A stretch of 64,000 nucleotides of DNA from Sphingopyxis sp. MWB1. Lineage in GTDB: Bacteria > Pseudomonadota > Alphaproteobacteria > Sphingomonadales > Sphingomonadaceae. Made by a program: the position numbers and the translations under genes. Under the pieces are notes generated by a model that was given only the letters and a program-made list of their open reading frames with translations, searched no databases and was not told where the DNA came from. The DNA is taken from positions 1,973,501 to 2,037,500 of the forward strand of contig NZ_JQFJ01000002.1 in the NCBI RefSeq assembly GCF_000763945.1, written 5' to 3'. Shown here piece by piece: positions 1-9,327 of the stretch (positions are counted from its first letter, which is position 1; each line of letters opens with the position of its first letter).

Positions 1-928
1 CGGTGTCGCCCTGAACATTATTGCCCATCATCTGGGTGATCGTCACCGGCATCAAGAGCAGCGACGAGGCAAAGATCGGCGGGATCACGCCCGCGGTATT
101 GACCTTGAGTGGCAGGTGGCTGCGGTCGGCCTGCATCACCCCGCGCTGGGTGGCGCGCTTGGGATATTGGACGAGCACGCGGCGCTGCGCGCGCTCCATG
201 AAGCTGATGAAGGCGATGACCGCAACCGCGCCGATGATGACTGCAACGACCGTGCCGCCGCCCATCGAGCCTTCGCGGACCTGGGTGAACATTTGCGAGA
301 AACTGCGCGGAAGCTGCGCCAGAATGCCCGCCATGATGATCAGCGAAATGCCATTGCCGATGCCGCGGCTTGTGATCTGTTCACCCAGCCACATCAGGAA
401 CAGCGTGCCGCCGACGATGCTGATCACCGCGCCGACGCGGAAGAACATGCCGGGATCCACCACGGCAGCAATGCCCTGGCTGGCGCCAAGGGTTTCCAGA
501 CCGACCGCGACGAAATAGCCTTGAATCGCGGTGAGCGCGACCGTGCCATAACGCGTATATTGGTTGAGCTTTTTCCGCCCGCTTTCGCCCTCTTTCTTGA
601 GCGCGGCGAGGCTGGGGGACAGCGCCGCAGCGAGCTGAACGACGATCGATGCAGTAATATAAGGCATAACGCCGAGCGCGATGATACTCATCCGCTCCAG
701 GCTACCGCCCGAGAAGGTGTTGAAAATGTCCAATATGCCGCCCGAAGCCGCCTGACTGTACAGCTGTGACAACGCAACGGGATCAACCCCCGGCAGCGGC
801 ACGAAAGACAGAAAGCGAAAAACAATCAAAGCCCCCAGCGTAAACCAGATACGGTTTTTAAGCTCGGTAGCTTGGCCGAACTTCGAAAAGTTCAGGTTGG
901 AAGCAAATTGGTCGGCGCGTGAGGCCAT
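1..928 (-). CDS. secY: Preprotein translocase subunit SecY (partial, C-terminus beyond window)
   Basis: This is the central channel of the SecYEG translocon in the inner membrane, through which unfolded proteins are exported or inserted. About 309 residues are present of a family of roughly 440-455, so the last three or so transmembrane helices lie left of position 1. The translation starts MASRADQFASNLN and contains the family segments FLSFVPLPGVDP and GVMPYITASI. ATG at 928 is preferred to the in-frame ATG at 934, because the GAGGAAAG ribosome site is 9 bases from the former and only about 3 from the latter. It is the distal gene of the spc operon, separated from rplO by 265 bases that hold a hairpin. 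Recognition is confident. Confidence 0.97.
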   Translation of the reverse strand, partial: MASRADQFASNLNFSKFGQATELKNRIWFTLGALIVFRFLSFVPLPGVDPVALSQLYSQAASGGILDIFNTFSGGSLERMSIIALGVMPYITASIVVQLAAALSPSLAALKKEGESGRKKLNQYTRYGTVALTAIQGYFVAVGLETLGASQGIAAVVDPGMFFRVGAVISIVGGTLFLMWLGEQITSRGIGNGISLIIMAGILAQLPRSFSQMFTQVREGSMGGGTVVAVIIGAVAVIAFISFMERAQRRVLVQYPKRATQRGVMQADRSHLPLKVNTAGVIPPIFASSLLLMPVTITQMMGNNVQGDT

Positions 929-1156
929 GATCATCTTTCCTCAAGTGGCGGACCGCGCCCCCGCGACCCGGCGCCTATGTGCGTTCGCGCGGCGCGAAGC
1001 GCAAGGGGAAAGGCCTATTTAGCGGCGCGCAAAAGCTGCATTCCCGCTGTCATTACCCGTTCGCATCGGGCGAAGTCGCGATGTCCCTCGACATTGGTTA
1101 TTCCGAACGCTGTCTCGAAAGATCCGACACAGCCGCGTGGGACCGGGCAAATCGGA

Positions 1157-1184
1157 AAAGGCGGCTCTTGCGGGAGCCGCCTTT
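1157..1184 (-). terminator. Hairpin between rplO and secY (terminator or attenuator)
   Basis: A perfect 11-bp inverted repeat (1157-1167 with 1174-1184, six-base loop) lies 9 bases beyond the rplO stop. On the minus strand it is followed by TTTTCC, so it resembles a weak rho-independent terminator. It may reduce readthrough into secY. The rest of 929-1193 shows no gene and no promoter I could support. Confidence 0.6.
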
Positions 1185-1193
1185 CCAATTCAA

Positions 1194-1682
1194 TTACTCG
1201 GCTTTGGCTTCTGCCAGAGCAGCCGTAACTTCGACCTTGCCGCCAGCCTTTTCAACCGCTTCGATCGCGCCCTTTGACGCGCCCGCAACGGCAAAGTTGA
1301 GCTTTGCGGTCAGTTCGCCCTTGGCGAGGAGGCGCACGCCATCCTTGCCGCCGCGTGCGACACCGGCTGCCTTCAGCGTGTCATGATCGACGACCTTCTT
1401 GGCATCAAGCTTCTTGGCGTCGATGAGCTTCTGCACTTGGCCCAGGTTTACGATGGCGTAATCTTTGCCGAAAATATTGTTGAAGCCGCGCTTCGGCAGG
1501 CGCATGTGAAGCGGCATCTGGCCGCCTTCAAAGCCGTTGATGGAAACACCGCTGCGGCTCTTCTGACCCTTTTGGCCGCGGCCGCCGGTCTTGCCCTTGC
1601 CCGAGCCGATGCCGCGTCCAACGCGCATGCGGCCCTTGCGGGCACCATTATTGTCACGAAGATCGTTAAGCTTAATAGTCAT
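1194..1682 (-). CDS. rplO: 50S ribosomal protein L15
   Basis: L15 is a late-assembling protein of the large subunit, with an extended N-terminal arm that threads into 23S rRNA. The product has 162 residues (E. coli 144). The N-terminus [11 protein letters not shown] and the Gly/Lys-rich stretch around residues 15-45 ([22 protein letters not shown]) are diagnostic. The extra length is an Ala/Glu/Lys-rich C-terminus. It is co-directional with the spc genes and sits 54 bases after a small DUF1737 gene that separates it from rpmD. A hairpin follows its stop. Confidence 0.98.
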   Translation of the reverse strand: MTIKLNDLRDNNGARKGRMRVGRGIGSGKGKTGGRGQKGQKSRSGVSINGFEGGQMPLHMRLPKRGFNNIFGKDYAIVNLGQVQKLIDAKKLDAKKVVDHDTLKAAGVARGGKDGVRLLAKGELTAKLNFAVAGASKGAIEAVEKAGGKVEVTAALAEAKAE

Positions 1683-1736
1683 AATATTGCACTCGCTTTC
1701 GCTGTGTTCGCGCTGAGGATGGATCCTGTTAAAAGA

Positions 1737-1943
1737 TCAATCCGGTTCAATATCGCTCGATGGTTGAAAGCCGGGATAAGGTCCAGCCTTTTCCATCACA
1801 ATTGCTTGGGCGACATAAGCCTGCCCGCCCACACTGGTCATTGTCGGACTGCCGTGAAGCTGCCACCCCCGATTGAGCAGCCCCTCAACGCGCGCGCAAA
1901 AAGCGCTGTCATCAGGACCGGTCAACAGGCGATAGAGCTTCAT
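1737..1943 (-). CDS. DUF1737 domain protein inserted between rpmD and rplO
   Basis: A 68-residue protein beginning MKLYRLLTGPDDSAFC. The YRLLTGPDDxxFCxRV ... LNRGWxLxGSPT pattern matches the DUF1737 family as I know it; its biochemical role is unknown. The whole protein is essentially the domain, with a short Pro-rich tail. It starts 6 bases after the rpmD stop and ends 54 bases before rplO, so it is almost certainly co-transcribed and probably translationally coupled within the spc operon. E. coli has no gene here. A ribosome-linked role is inference from position only. The start ATG is supported by tight spacing. Confidence 0.85.
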   Translation of the reverse strand: MKLYRLLTGPDDSAFCARVEGLLNRGWQLHGSPTMTSVGGQAYVAQAIVMEKAGPYPGFQPSSDIEPD

Positions 1944-1949
1944 CGCGAT

Positions 1950-2135
1950 TCAGCCCCCGACGACTTCCACCATGTGCGACACCTTGCGGATCATGCCACG
2001 CACGGCTGGGGTGTCGACCAGTTCGACTTCGCGGTTCATCTTGCCAAGCCCAAGGCCCGTCAAAATGGCGCGCTGTTCCTTGGGACGACGGATCGGCGAA
2101 CCGATCTGGCGGATCTTGATCTTCTTGTCAGCCAT
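1950..2135 (-). CDS. rpmD: 50S ribosomal protein L30
   Basis: A small large-subunit protein, 61 residues (E. coli 59), with the typical [20 protein letters not shown] core and a C-terminal [15 protein letters not shown] segment. It lies 4 bases after rpsE in the usual spc order. Downstream, where rplO is expected, a DUF1737 gene comes first. Start ATG at 2135. Confidence 0.97.
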   Translation of the reverse strand: MADKKIKIRQIGSPIRRPKEQRAILTGLGLGKMNREVELVDTPAVRGMIRKVSHMVEVVGG

Positions 2136-2139
2136 GGTT

Positions 2140-2868
2140 TTACTCCGTCACCGCGGCAGCTTCAGCCTCGGCCACGCGGTCGGATTTGATGCCGCCACGC
2201 TTGATGAGGTCCGACACTTTCTTGCCGCGACGCTGCGCCACCGATTTGGGGCTGGTCTGTTCGCCCAGTGCCTCAAAAGTCGCGCGGATCATGTTATAAG
2301 GGTTCGAGGTGCCGACCGACTTCGTCACCACGTCTGCAACGCCCAGCGATTCGAAGACAGCACGCATCGGGCCACCCGCAATGATGCCGGTCCCCGCCGG
2401 GGCCGACCGCAGGGTGACATTGCCCGCGCCGAAATGGCCCCGGCCATCATGGTGCAGTGTGCGACCGTCGCGCAGCGGAACGCGAATCATAGCCTTCTTC
2501 GCCGCAGCGGTGGCTTTCGAAATCGCCTCCGGAACTTCGCGTGCCTTGCCATGGCCGAAACCCACGCGGCCCTTGCCGTCGCCCACGACGACGAGCGCGG
2601 CGAAACCGAAGCGCTTACCGCCCTTCACCGTTTTCGAGACGCGGTTGATGTGAACCAGCTTTTCAATCAGCTCTTCACCGCCATCATCGTCGCGCTGGCG
2701 ACGATCGTCGCGGCGACCGCGCCCACCGTCACGACCGCCACGGCCGCCATCGCGTCCGCCACGGCCACGGCGCGGAGCCTGGTTGGTGACTTCGGCGTTG
2801 GTGGCTTCGGGAGCCAGAGTCGCCTCGGGCTGGTTGCCCTGGCCGGTGCTGTTCTCTTCTGCCATCAT
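2140..2868 (-). CDS. rpsE: 30S ribosomal protein S5 with RGG-rich N-terminal extension
   Basis: S5 acts in decoding fidelity and sits near the mRNA entry site of the 30S subunit. The conserved S5 body begins around residue 66 ([20 protein letters not shown]) and carries [18 protein letters not shown] and [13 protein letters not shown]. The product has 242 residues against 167 in E. coli. The extra N-terminal part is about 65 residues: an acidic segment, then repeats of RGGRDGG type up to about residue 60. The C-terminus is also somewhat extended. Start ATG at 2868 overlaps the rplR stop by one base; the adjacent ATG at 2865 is equally possible and gives one residue less. Confidence 0.97.
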   Translation of the reverse strand: MMAEENSTGQGNQPEATLAPEATNAEVTNQAPRRGRGGRDGGRGGRDGGRGRRDDRRQRDDDGGEELIEKLVHINRVSKTVKGGKRFGFAALVVVGDGKGRVGFGHGKAREVPEAISKATAAAKKAMIRVPLRDGRTLHHDGRGHFGAGNVTLRSAPAGTGIIAGGPMRAVFESLGVADVVTKSVGTSNPYNMIRATFEALGEQTSPKSVAQRRGKKVSDLIKRGGIKSDRVAEAEAAAVTE

Positions 2869-3221
2869 TAAAACTCCAATCCGCCTTCGCGAGCCGCGTC
2901 GGCCAGCGCCTTGATGCGCCCGTGGAACAGGAAACCGCCACGGTCGAACACGACTTGCGTCACGCCCGCCTTCTTGGCAGCTGCAGCGAGACGCTTGCCC
3001 ACATCGGCCGCCGCCGCAGCGGTGGCACCGGCTTTGCCGCGCACATCCTTGTCGAGCGTCGAAGCCGCAGCGAGCGTGTGGCCAGCGGCATCGTCAATGA
3101 GCTGCGCATAAATATGGCGGCCCGAACGATGCACCGACAGACGCGGACGACCGGCGGCGCGTTGACGGAGCGAGGTACGAACGCGCTGGCGACGTTTTTG
3201 AAAAGGGGTAAGATGTGCCAT
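2868..3221 (-). CDS. rplR: 50S ribosomal protein L18
   Basis: L18 binds 5S rRNA and, with L5, forms the central protuberance. It has 117 residues, the same as E. coli. The sequence shows [36 protein letters not shown] and the C-terminal [25 protein letters not shown] signature in pieces. It is preceded by rplF with a 3-base gap and its stop overlaps the rpsE start, as expected for coupled spc genes. Confidence 0.98.
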   Translation of the reverse strand: MAHLTPFQKRRQRVRTSLRQRAAGRPRLSVHRSGRHIYAQLIDDAAGHTLAAASTLDKDVRGKAGATAAAAADVGKRLAAAAKKAGVTQVVFDRGGFLFHGRIKALADAAREGGLEF

Positions 3222-3224
3222 GGC

Positions 3225-3758
3225 TTACTTCTTCTTGCCTTCTTTGCGGAAGATGTACTCGCCGCGATATTTGATGCCCTTGCCCTTATAGGGTTCCGGC
3301 TTACGCCAGCGGCGGATTTCCGCCGCAACCTGGCCGACCTTTTGTTTGTCGATGCCGCTGATCTCGACCGTCGTATTATCGGGGGTCTTGATCTCAATGC
3401 CCTCGGGCACCGCAAAGTCGACGTCATGGCTATAGCCAAGCTGAAGCTTCAGCGTCTTGCCCTGCGCATTGGCGCGATAACCGACACCGCTGATTTCCAG
3501 AACCTTGGTGAAACCATCGGTCACACCGGTAACAAGGTTCTGGACCAGCGTACGCTGCATGCCCCAAAAGGCGCGTGCTTCACGTGTATCGTTCGCGGGC
3601 TGCACCGAAATGCTCCCGTCGCCGACTTCATACTTGATGTTGTCGGAAAGCGGCATGGCGAGCGTGCCCTTCGGCCCTTTGACCGACAGCTGCCCGCCCT
3701 CGATCGCGGCGGTAACACCGCTCGGGATCGCGACTGCCTTTTTACCAATGCGCGACAT
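3225..3758 (-). CDS. rplF: 50S ribosomal protein L6
   Basis: L6 lies near the factor-binding site of the large subunit. It has 177 residues, identical in length to E. coli L6. It begins [15 protein letters not shown], contains VKGPKGTL, and ends with the [12 protein letters not shown] motif followed by a Lys-rich tail, all diagnostic. The start overlaps the rpsH stop by one base (TGATG), which indicates translational coupling. Confidence 0.98.
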   Translation of the reverse strand: MSRIGKKAVAIPSGVTAAIEGGQLSVKGPKGTLAMPLSDNIKYEVGDGSISVQPANDTREARAFWGMQRTLVQNLVTGVTDGFTKVLEISGVGYRANAQGKTLKLQLGYSHDVDFAVPEGIEIKTPDNTTVEISGIDKQKVGQVAAEIRRWRKPEPYKGKGIKYRGEYIFRKEGKKK

Positions 3759-4162
3759 CAGAACACCTCCGCCAGCACTTCGCCGCCGACATTATGCTCG
3801 CGCGCTTCGGCATCCGAAAGAACGCCGCGCGGGGTCGACACGATGGTGATGCCCAAGCCGTTACGCACGACCGGAAGCTCTTTCGAACCCGAATAAATGC
3901 GGCGGCCCGGCTTGGACACCCGCGCCACGTGCCGGATGGCCGGCTGGCCTTCGAAATATTTGAGTTCGATACGAATGCCCTTGTGCTGGCCCTTCGCGCC
4001 CAGCACTTCTTCGCTGTAGCCACGGATATAGCCTTCACGCTGGAGCACGTCGAGCACGCGGACACGCAAGGTCGAAGCGGGCGTGAGGACGCTGTCCTTT
4101 TTCGCCTGCTGGCCGTTGCGGATACGGGTGAGCATATCACCCAAAGGATCGGTCATTGCCAT
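3758..4162 (-). CDS. rpsH: 30S ribosomal protein S8
   Basis: S8 is a primary 16S rRNA binder, and in E. coli it is the translational repressor of the spc operon. The product has 134 residues (E. coli 130), with [16 protein letters not shown] at the start and [13 protein letters not shown] near the end, the family signature. ATG at 4162 is chosen over ATG at 4156 because GGAAG lies 7 bases upstream of the first. Autoregulation here is not shown by the sequence. Confidence 0.98.
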   Translation of the reverse strand: MAMTDPLGDMLTRIRNGQQAKKDSVLTPASTLRVRVLDVLQREGYIRGYSEEVLGAKGQHKGIRIELKYFEGQPAIRHVARVSKPGRRIYSGSKELPVVRNGLGITIVSTPRGVLSDAEAREHNVGGEVLAEVF

Positions 4163-4174
4163 CTTGCGTCTTCC

Positions 4175-4480
4175 TTACCAGCTCGACTTCACAACACCGG
4201 GAATCAGGCCCTTGTTGGCCAGATCGCGGAGCTGCACACGGCAAAGCCGGAACTTGCGATAATAGGCGCGCGGACGCCCCGTCAGTTCGCACCGGTTCCG
4301 GATACGGGTCGGGTTCGCATTGCGCGGAATTTCAGCCATCTTGAGGCGCGCGATAAGACGCTCGCTATCATCGAGCGAAGTGTCGGCGGCAATCGCCTTC
4401 AGCTTCGCATAGCGACCGGCATATTTTTTCACCAGACGCTTGCGACGCTCATTCTTGTTCACTGAACTCAGTTTCGCCAT
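4175..4480 (-). CDS. rpsN: 30S ribosomal protein S14 (zinc-independent form)
   Basis: S14 contacts the head of the 30S subunit. It has 101 residues like the E. coli form and lacks the paired CxxC motifs of the short zinc-binding S14: only one Cys appears, in [17 protein letters not shown]. The N-terminus is [16 protein letters not shown]. The position between rplE and rpsH is the standard spc order. Confidence 0.98.
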   Translation of the reverse strand: MAKLSSVNKNERRKRLVKKYAGRYAKLKAIAADTSLDDSERLIARLKMAEIPRNANPTRIRNRCELTGRPRAYYRKFRLCRVQLRDLANKGLIPGVVKSSW

Positions 4481-4530
4481 GACTTAAGTTCTCTTTCCTT
4501 GTGCTTGCACGGCCTGATCCCCAACGGGAA

Positions 4531-5109
4531 TCAAGCGGCTGCCTTTTCTTCGGCTTCGATCGGGAAGGGGAAGCCGAACAGCTTGAGCAGTTCGCGTGCT
4601 TCTTCGTCCGTCCGTGCCGTGGTGGTCACGATCACATCCATGCCGCGAACGGTGTCGACGCGGTCATAGCTGATTTCGGGGAAGATGATCTGTTCCTTCA
4701 GGCCCATGGCGTAATTGCCGCGACCATCAAAGCTTTTCGCCGACACACCGCGAAAGTCACGAATGCGAGGCATGGCAATGGTGATCAGGCGATCGAGAAA
4801 TTCGTACATGCGTTCACGGCGCAGCGTGACCTTGCAGCCGATCGGCATGCCTTCACGCAGCTTGAACTGCGCGATCGACTTCTTCGCGCGCGTCACAACG
4901 GGCTTCTGACCAGCGATCAGTTCCATTTCGGCCGCTGCGGTTTCGACCTTCTTCTTGTCCTGCGTCGCTTCGCCCACGCCCATGTTGAGCGTGATCTTTT
5001 CGATCCTCGGAACTTCCATCGCATTTTTATAACCGAATTTCTCGGTCATCGCCTTGATGATCTTGTCGTCATAAAGCGACTTCATGCGCGGGGTATATTT
5101 ATCAGCCAC
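4531..5109 (-). CDS. rplE: 50S ribosomal protein L5
   Basis: L5 binds 5S rRNA in the central protuberance and contacts P-site tRNA. The product has 192 residues (E. coli 179). MKSLYDDKI is close to the N-terminus, and [11 protein letters not shown] and [12 protein letters not shown] are present. The start codon is GTG at 5109, overlapping the rplX stop. A later ATG (giving MKSLYDD) would be a shorter alternative, but the upstream MADKYTPR is typical of alphaproteobacterial L5. Confidence 0.97.
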   Translation of the reverse strand: MADKYTPRMKSLYDDKIIKAMTEKFGYKNAMEVPRIEKITLNMGVGEATQDKKKVETAAAEMELIAGQKPVVTRAKKSIAQFKLREGMPIGCKVTLRRERMYEFLDRLITIAMPRIRDFRGVSAKSFDGRGNYAMGLKEQIIFPEISYDRVDTVRGMDVIVTTTARTDEEARELLKLFGFPFPIEAEEKAAA

Positions 5110-5419
5110 TGATCGTCTCCCCGGACTTCACGGCGACACGCACCTTCTTGCCGTCCTTGGTTTCAAAGCGCACGCGGGTCGGCTTGCCATCCTTGGGATC
5201 GGCAATAGCAACCTTGCTCACGTGCAGCGGCGCTTCCTTGCGCTCCAGACCGCCCTGCGGGTTGGTCTGGGTCGGCTTGTTGTGCCGCGTGATGATGTTG
5301 ACGCCCGCGACGACAACCTTACCTTCCTTCGGAAGGTTCTGCGTCACTTCGCCGGTCTTGCCCTTGTCCTTGCCGGACAGGATGACAACCGTGTCGCCCT
5401 TTTTGATCTTGCTCGCCAT
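5102..5419 (-). CDS. rplX: 50S ribosomal protein L24
   Basis: An assembly-initiating large-subunit protein carrying the KOW motif ([18 protein letters not shown], residues about 5-23). It has 105 residues (E. coli 104). It sits 2 bases after rplN and its stop overlaps the GTG start of rplE. Confidence 0.98.
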   Translation of the reverse strand: MASKIKKGDTVVILSGKDKGKTGEVTQNLPKEGKVVVAGVNIITRHNKPTQTNPQGGLERKEAPLHVSKVAIADPKDGKPTRVRFETKDGKKVRVAVKSGETISG

Positions 5420-5421
5420 GA

Positions 5422-5790
5422 TCAGAGCACCTCCGGCGCCAGGCTGATGATCTTCATATAGCCCTTGCCGCGCAGTTCGCGGACGACGGGGCCGAAGATA
5501 CGCGTGCCGATCGGCTCTTCATTCTTGTTGACGAGCACCGCAGCGTTGCTGTCGAAACGGATCACCGAGCCATCGGCGCGGCGCACGTCCTTGGCGGTGC
5601 GAACGATGACGGCGCGATGCACGTCACCTTTCTTCACCTTGCCGCGCGGCTGCGCTTCCTTGATCGAGACGACGATGACGTCGCCGACGCCGGCGACGCG
5701 ACGCTTCGACCCGCCCAGCACCTTGATGCACTGAACGCGCTTCGCGCCGCTGTTGTCGGCGACTTCCAATTGTGACTGCATCTGAATCAT
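5422..5790 (-). CDS. rplN: 50S ribosomal protein L14
   Basis: L14 lies on the subunit interface and forms a bridge to the 30S subunit. It has 122 residues (E. coli 123), starts [17 protein letters not shown] and ends [11 protein letters not shown], both typical. It follows rpsQ in the usual order. Confidence 0.98.
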   Translation of the reverse strand: MIQMQSQLEVADNSGAKRVQCIKVLGGSKRRVAGVGDVIVVSIKEAQPRGKVKKGDVHRAVIVRTAKDVRRADGSVIRFDSNAAVLVNKNEEPIGTRIFGPVVRELRGKGYMKIISLAPEVL

Positions 5791-5863
5791 CGATGCATTT
5801 CCTTCTTCCTTGGCCTACCGGGATGCCCCGGCGGTTCCGTGAAAAACCCGACGAAACCCTTGA

Positions 5864-6130
5864 TTAGGCTTCGGCCGCCTTTGCCTTGGACGAGGTTTCG
5901 ACCTTGTCGAGAACCTTCCAGGTCTTGAGCTTCGAAATCGGCCGCGTTTCCTCGATGCGGACGGTTTCACCAGCCTTGACGGCGTTATCTTCGTCATGGG
6001 CGTGATATTTTTTCGAACGGCGGATGATCTTGCCGTAGAGCGGGTGCTTCACCTTGCGCTCCACTTTCACCACGACCGTCTTGTCGCCCTTATCGGACAC
6101 CACCGTGCCGGTCAAAATGCGCTTCGGCAT
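5864..6130 (-). CDS. rpsQ: 30S ribosomal protein S17
   Basis: A primary 16S rRNA-binding protein with an OB fold. The start [21 protein letters not shown] at 6130 is clear from the family N-terminus, so the open frame upstream of it is not part of the gene. It has 88 residues (E. coli 84). [15 protein letters not shown] is the family signature near the C-terminus. It is followed by a 73-base gap before rplN. Confidence 0.97.
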   Translation of the reverse strand: MPKRILTGTVVSDKGDKTVVVKVERKVKHPLYGKIIRRSKKYHAHDEDNAVKAGETVRIEETRPISKLKTWKVLDKVETSSKAKAAEA

Positions 6131-6140
6131 GATAGTCTCC

Positions 6141-6344
6141 TTACTTCGCGGCCGAGCGCACGCGCTCGGTCTGCTGCGTCTTGATGCGAGCGATCGCACG
6201 CCGCACTTCCTTGACGCGCGACGCCTTTTCAAGCTGGCCGGTCGCGGCCTGGAAGCGAAGGTTGAACGCCTCGCGCTTGAGTTCGCCAAGCTGCTCGGCG
6301 AGCTGATCGTCCGTCTTGGTCTTGAAATCTTCGGTCTTGGACAT
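6141..6344 (-). CDS. rpmC: 50S ribosomal protein L29
   Basis: A small helical large-subunit protein near the peptide exit, where it helps dock trigger factor and SRP. It has 67 residues (E. coli 63). The start [15 protein letters not shown] at 6344 is set by family length. [18 protein letters not shown] is the conserved core. It is 5 bases after rplP and 10 bases before rpsQ. Confidence 0.97.
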   Translation of the reverse strand: MSKTEDFKTKTDDQLAEQLGELKREAFNLRFQAATGQLEKASRVKEVRRAIARIKTQQTERVRSAAK

Positions 6345-6349
6345 GGCCC

Positions 6350-6781
6350 TTAACCCTCCAGGTGCGAGGTGTCGCCCAGGCGGGCCACAACCTTCGTCTT
6401 GATCGGCAATTTCATCGCCGCGCGTTCGAACGCCAGCGCTGCCACCGCACCGGGGACGCCGTCGAGTTCGAACAAAATGCGGCCAGGCTTGACGCGGGCG
6501 GCCCAATATTCGGGCGAGCCCTTGCCTTTACCCATGCGGACTTCGGCGGGCTTCGACGACACGGGGACGTCGGGGAATACGCGGATCCACAAACGACCCT
6601 GACGTTTGATAGCACGCGTGATCGCACGGCGAGCCGCCTCGATCTGGCGCGCGGTAATGCGTTCCGGTTCCATCGCCTTCAGCCCATAGGAGCCAAAGTT
6701 CAGGTCCGTGCCGCCCTTGGCATTGCCATGAATGCGGCCCTTGAAGGCCTTGCGGAATTTGGTTTTCTTCGGTTGCAGCAT
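6350..6781 (-). CDS. rplP: 50S ribosomal protein L16
   Basis: L16 sits near the A site and peptidyl transferase centre and is needed for late 50S maturation. It has 143 residues (E. coli 136). It begins [16 protein letters not shown], and [22 protein letters not shown] is present in variant form ([16 protein letters not shown]). It is 11 bases after rpsC. Confidence 0.98.
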   Translation of the reverse strand: MLQPKKTKFRKAFKGRIHGNAKGGTDLNFGSYGLKAMEPERITARQIEAARRAITRAIKRQGRLWIRVFPDVPVSSKPAEVRMGKGKGSPEYWAARVKPGRILFELDGVPGAVAALAFERAAMKLPIKTKVVARLGDTSHLEG

Positions 6782-6792
6782 GTCAGCAGTCC

Positions 6793-7500
6793 TTAGCGGC
6801 GGTCATCGCGCGCCGGGCGAACGCCCGACGTTTGCGCGTCGAGCATCAACCTGTCGGTCGCCATCGGGTCGTGACCGAGAATCTCGCCCTTGAAGATCCA
6901 GACCTTCATCCCGCACACGCCATAGGCGGTGTGGGCTTCGGCCTCGGCATAATCGACATTGGCGCGCAGCGTGTGCAGCGGAACGCGGCCTTCACGATAC
7001 CATTCGGTACGCGCGATTTCCGCGCCGCCCAGACGACCCGCGCAGTTGATCCGGATGCCTTCGGCGCCCAGACGCATCGCCGACTGCACCGCGCGCTTCA
7101 TTGCACGGCGGAAGGCGACACGGCGTTCGAGCTGGTCGGCAATGCCCTGTGCGACGAGCTTCGCGTCGACTTCGGGCTTGCGGATCTCGACGATGTTCAG
7201 CGACACGTCACTGCCCGTCATCGCACCGAGCTTTTTACGCAGCTTTTCGATGTCGGCACCCTTCTTGCCAATGATGACGCCCGGGCGGGCGGCATAAATC
7301 GACACGCGGCACAGCTTTGCGGGACGCTCGATCACCACCTTCGAGATCGCGGCCTGCGGCAACGTCTTGAAGATGAACTTGCGGATCTTGAGATCCTCGA
7401 CGAGCATGCGGCCATAGTCCTGCCCTTCGGCGAACCAACGGCTGTCCCAGGTGCGGTTGACCTGCAGGCGCAGGCCGATCGGATTGCTCTTCTGGCCCAT
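6793..7500 (-). CDS. rpsC: 30S ribosomal protein S3
   Basis: S3 forms part of the mRNA entry channel with helicase activity, together with S4 and S5. The true start is [16 protein letters not shown] at 7500. It has 235 residues (E. coli 233). The KH domain motif [14 protein letters not shown] lies around residue 80, and the C-terminal domain ends with VWIFKGEIL and a short tail. The spacing to rplV is one base. Confidence 0.98.
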   Translation of the reverse strand: MGQKSNPIGLRLQVNRTWDSRWFAEGQDYGRMLVEDLKIRKFIFKTLPQAAISKVVIERPAKLCRVSIYAARPGVIIGKKGADIEKLRKKLGAMTGSDVSLNIVEIRKPEVDAKLVAQGIADQLERRVAFRRAMKRAVQSAMRLGAEGIRINCAGRLGGAEIARTEWYREGRVPLHTLRANVDYAEAEAHTAYGVCGMKVWIFKGEILGHDPMATDRLMLDAQTSGVRPARDDRR

Positions 7501-7501
7501 A

Positions 7502-7882
7502 TTACGCCTCTTCTTCCTGTTCGCGCACAACGATGCGAATGCGGCTGAACGGTTTGACGATCCGGGTCGACTTGCCGCGACCACGCGCATGCCAGCGCTT
7601 CATCGAGATCGACTTGCCCACGCTCGCTTCCTTGACGACCAGCGCGTCAACGTCGAGGTTATGGTTGTTTTCCGCATTGGCAACGGCGCTCGCAAGCACC
7701 TTGCGAACGTCAACGGCCATCGCCTTTTTCGAGAAGGCGAGGACATTCATCGCATCCTCGACCTTGCGGCCACGGATCAGCGCGGCGACGAGGTTCAGCT
7801 TCTGCGCCGACCCGCGAATCTGCGTGCCGACCGACAGCGCCTCATTATCCGCAACGCGGCGGGGGGATTTTGCCTTGCCCAT
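7502..7882 (-). CDS. rplV: 50S ribosomal protein L22
   Basis: L22 lines the nascent-peptide exit tunnel. It has 126 residues (E. coli 110), with the C-terminal signature [18 protein letters not shown] in the variant [18 protein letters not shown]. The start overlaps the rpsS stop by one base. The extra length is at the N-terminus ([15 protein letters not shown]). Confidence 0.98.
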   Translation of the reverse strand: MGKAKSPRRVADNEALSVGTQIRGSAQKLNLVAALIRGRKVEDAMNVLAFSKKAMAVDVRKVLASAVANAENNHNLDVDALVVKEASVGKSISMKRWHARGRGKSTRIVKPFSRIRIVVREQEEEA

Positions 7883-8157
7883 TAGCGTTTGCCCTTCTTG
7901 TCGGCCGCGTGACCGGGGAAGAAGCGCGTCGGCGCAAATTCACCCAGCTTCATGCCGACCATGTCTTCATTGACCGACACCGGCACGAACTTGCGGCCGT
8001 TGTAGACGTTGAAGGTCAGCCCGACGAACTGCGGCAGGATGGTGGAGCGACGCGACCAGGTCTTGATCGGGGCAGAGCTGCCGCCGTCCTGAGCCGCTTC
8101 GGCTTTTTTGAGAAGATGAAGGTCCACGAACGGACCCTTCCAGACCGAGCGAGCCAT
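7882..8157 (-). CDS. rpsS: 30S ribosomal protein S19
   Basis: A 30S head protein near the A-site tRNA. It has 91 residues (E. coli 92), begins [18 protein letters not shown], and contains [17 protein letters not shown], both diagnostic. It is 3 bases after rplB in the usual S10 order. Confidence 0.98.
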   Translation of the reverse strand: MARSVWKGPFVDLHLLKKAEAAQDGGSSAPIKTWSRRSTILPQFVGLTFNVYNGRKFVPVSVNEDMVGMKLGEFAPTRFFPGHAADKKGKR

Positions 8158-8160
8158 GAC

Positions 8161-8997
8161 TTACCTCTTCTTCTTCGCGTGACGCGACCGGATGATCATC
8201 TTGTCCGTCTGCTTGTTGTTGCGCGTGCGGGCGCCCTTGGTCGGCTTGCCCCACGGGGTCACCGGGTGGCGACCGCCCGAGGTCCGGCCTTCACCACCGC
8301 CGTGCGGGTGATCGACCGGGTTCTTGGCGACACCGCGCGTCAGCGGCTTGACGCCCATCCACCGGCGACGACCGGCCTTCGCCAGCGTCTGGTTGGTGTT
8401 GTCGGGGTTCGAAACCGCGCCGACGGTGCCCATGCACTCGCCGCGAATATAGCGCTGCTCGCCCGAGCCGAGACGCACGATGACGAGGCCCCGGTCGCGA
8501 CCGACAACCTGTGCATAAGCGCCAGCCGAACGGGCGATCTGACCGCCCTTGCCCGGCTTCATCTCGATATTGTGGACGATCGTACCGACCGGCATCTGCG
8601 CCAGCTGCATCGCGTTACCCGGCTTCACGTCGGTCTTCTTGTCCGCGACAACCGTGTCGCCGACCGCCAGACGCTGCGGCGCCAGAATATAGGCGACTTC
8701 GCCGTCCTGATATTTGATCAGCGCGATGAAAGCCGTGCGGTTGGGGTCATATTCCAGCCGCTCGACCGTCGCGGGAACGCCCCATTTGCGACGCTTGAAA
8801 TCGACGATGCGATAACGCTGCTTGTGGCCGCCACCGATGCCGCGCGAGGTTACATGCCCCTTGTTGTTGCGGCCGCCGCTCTTCGTCTTGCCTTCGGTCA
8901 GCGCCTTGACGGGCTTGCCCTTCCAAAGGTTCGAACGGTCGATCAGAATCAGGCCGCGCTGGCCGGGGCTGGTCGGATTATAGGATTTAAGTGCCAT
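8161..8997 (-). CDS. rplB: 50S ribosomal protein L2
   Basis: L2 is essential for subunit association and lies near the peptidyl transferase centre. It has 278 residues (E. coli 273). [15 protein letters not shown] starts the protein, and the highly conserved [14 protein letters not shown] region appears as [14 protein letters not shown], with the catalysis-associated His within it. It ends in a Lys/Arg-rich tail. It is 21 bases after rplW. Confidence 0.98.
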   Translation of the reverse strand: MALKSYNPTSPGQRGLILIDRSNLWKGKPVKALTEGKTKSGGRNNKGHVTSRGIGGGHKQRYRIVDFKRRKWGVPATVERLEYDPNRTAFIALIKYQDGEVAYILAPQRLAVGDTVVADKKTDVKPGNAMQLAQMPVGTIVHNIEMKPGKGGQIARSAGAYAQVVGRDRGLVIVRLGSGEQRYIRGECMGTVGAVSNPDNTNQTLAKAGRRRWMGVKPLTRGVAKNPVDHPHGGGEGRTSGGRHPVTPWGKPTKGARTRNNKQTDKMIIRSRHAKKKR

Positions 8998-9018
8998 TTT
9001 CCTTGCCTTTCCCTACAA

Positions 9019-9327
9019 TCAGACGCCGGTGGTGACGTCGATCGACTGGCCTTCGGCCAGACGAACAATCGCCTTCTTCACGTCGCTGCGGGTATAGGGC
9101 TTGCCCTTCCAGCGCTTGGTCTTGCCCTTGGTCACAAGCGTATTCACGCCCACAACCTTGACATCGAACAGCGCCTCGACGGCAGCCTTGATGGCGGGCT
9201 TGGTCGCATCATTTGCAACCTTGAACACCACCGCGTTATTTTCGCTGAGCAGGGTCGATTTTTCGGTGATCACCGGAGCGAGGATCACGTCATAATGCCG
9301 TGCATCGACTGTTTTTGCCTTAGCCAT
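9019..9327 (-). CDS. rplW: 50S ribosomal protein L23
   Basis: L23 stands at the tunnel exit and is the docking site for trigger factor and SRP. It has 102 residues (E. coli 100), with [16 protein letters not shown] near the N-terminus and [19 protein letters not shown] in the C-terminal half. The start overlaps the end of rplD by 8 bases. Confidence 0.98.
   Translation of the reverse strand: MAKAKTVDARHYDVILAPVITEKSTLLSENNAVVFKVANDATKPAIKAAVEALFDVKVVGVNTLVTKGKTKRWKGKPYTRSDVKKAIVRLAEGQSIDVTTGV

Noticed and set aside
3581..3586. CACGTG core in rplF considered as a fourth parS
   Set aside because: The flanking arms (GCTT and TATC) do not match the parS consensus.
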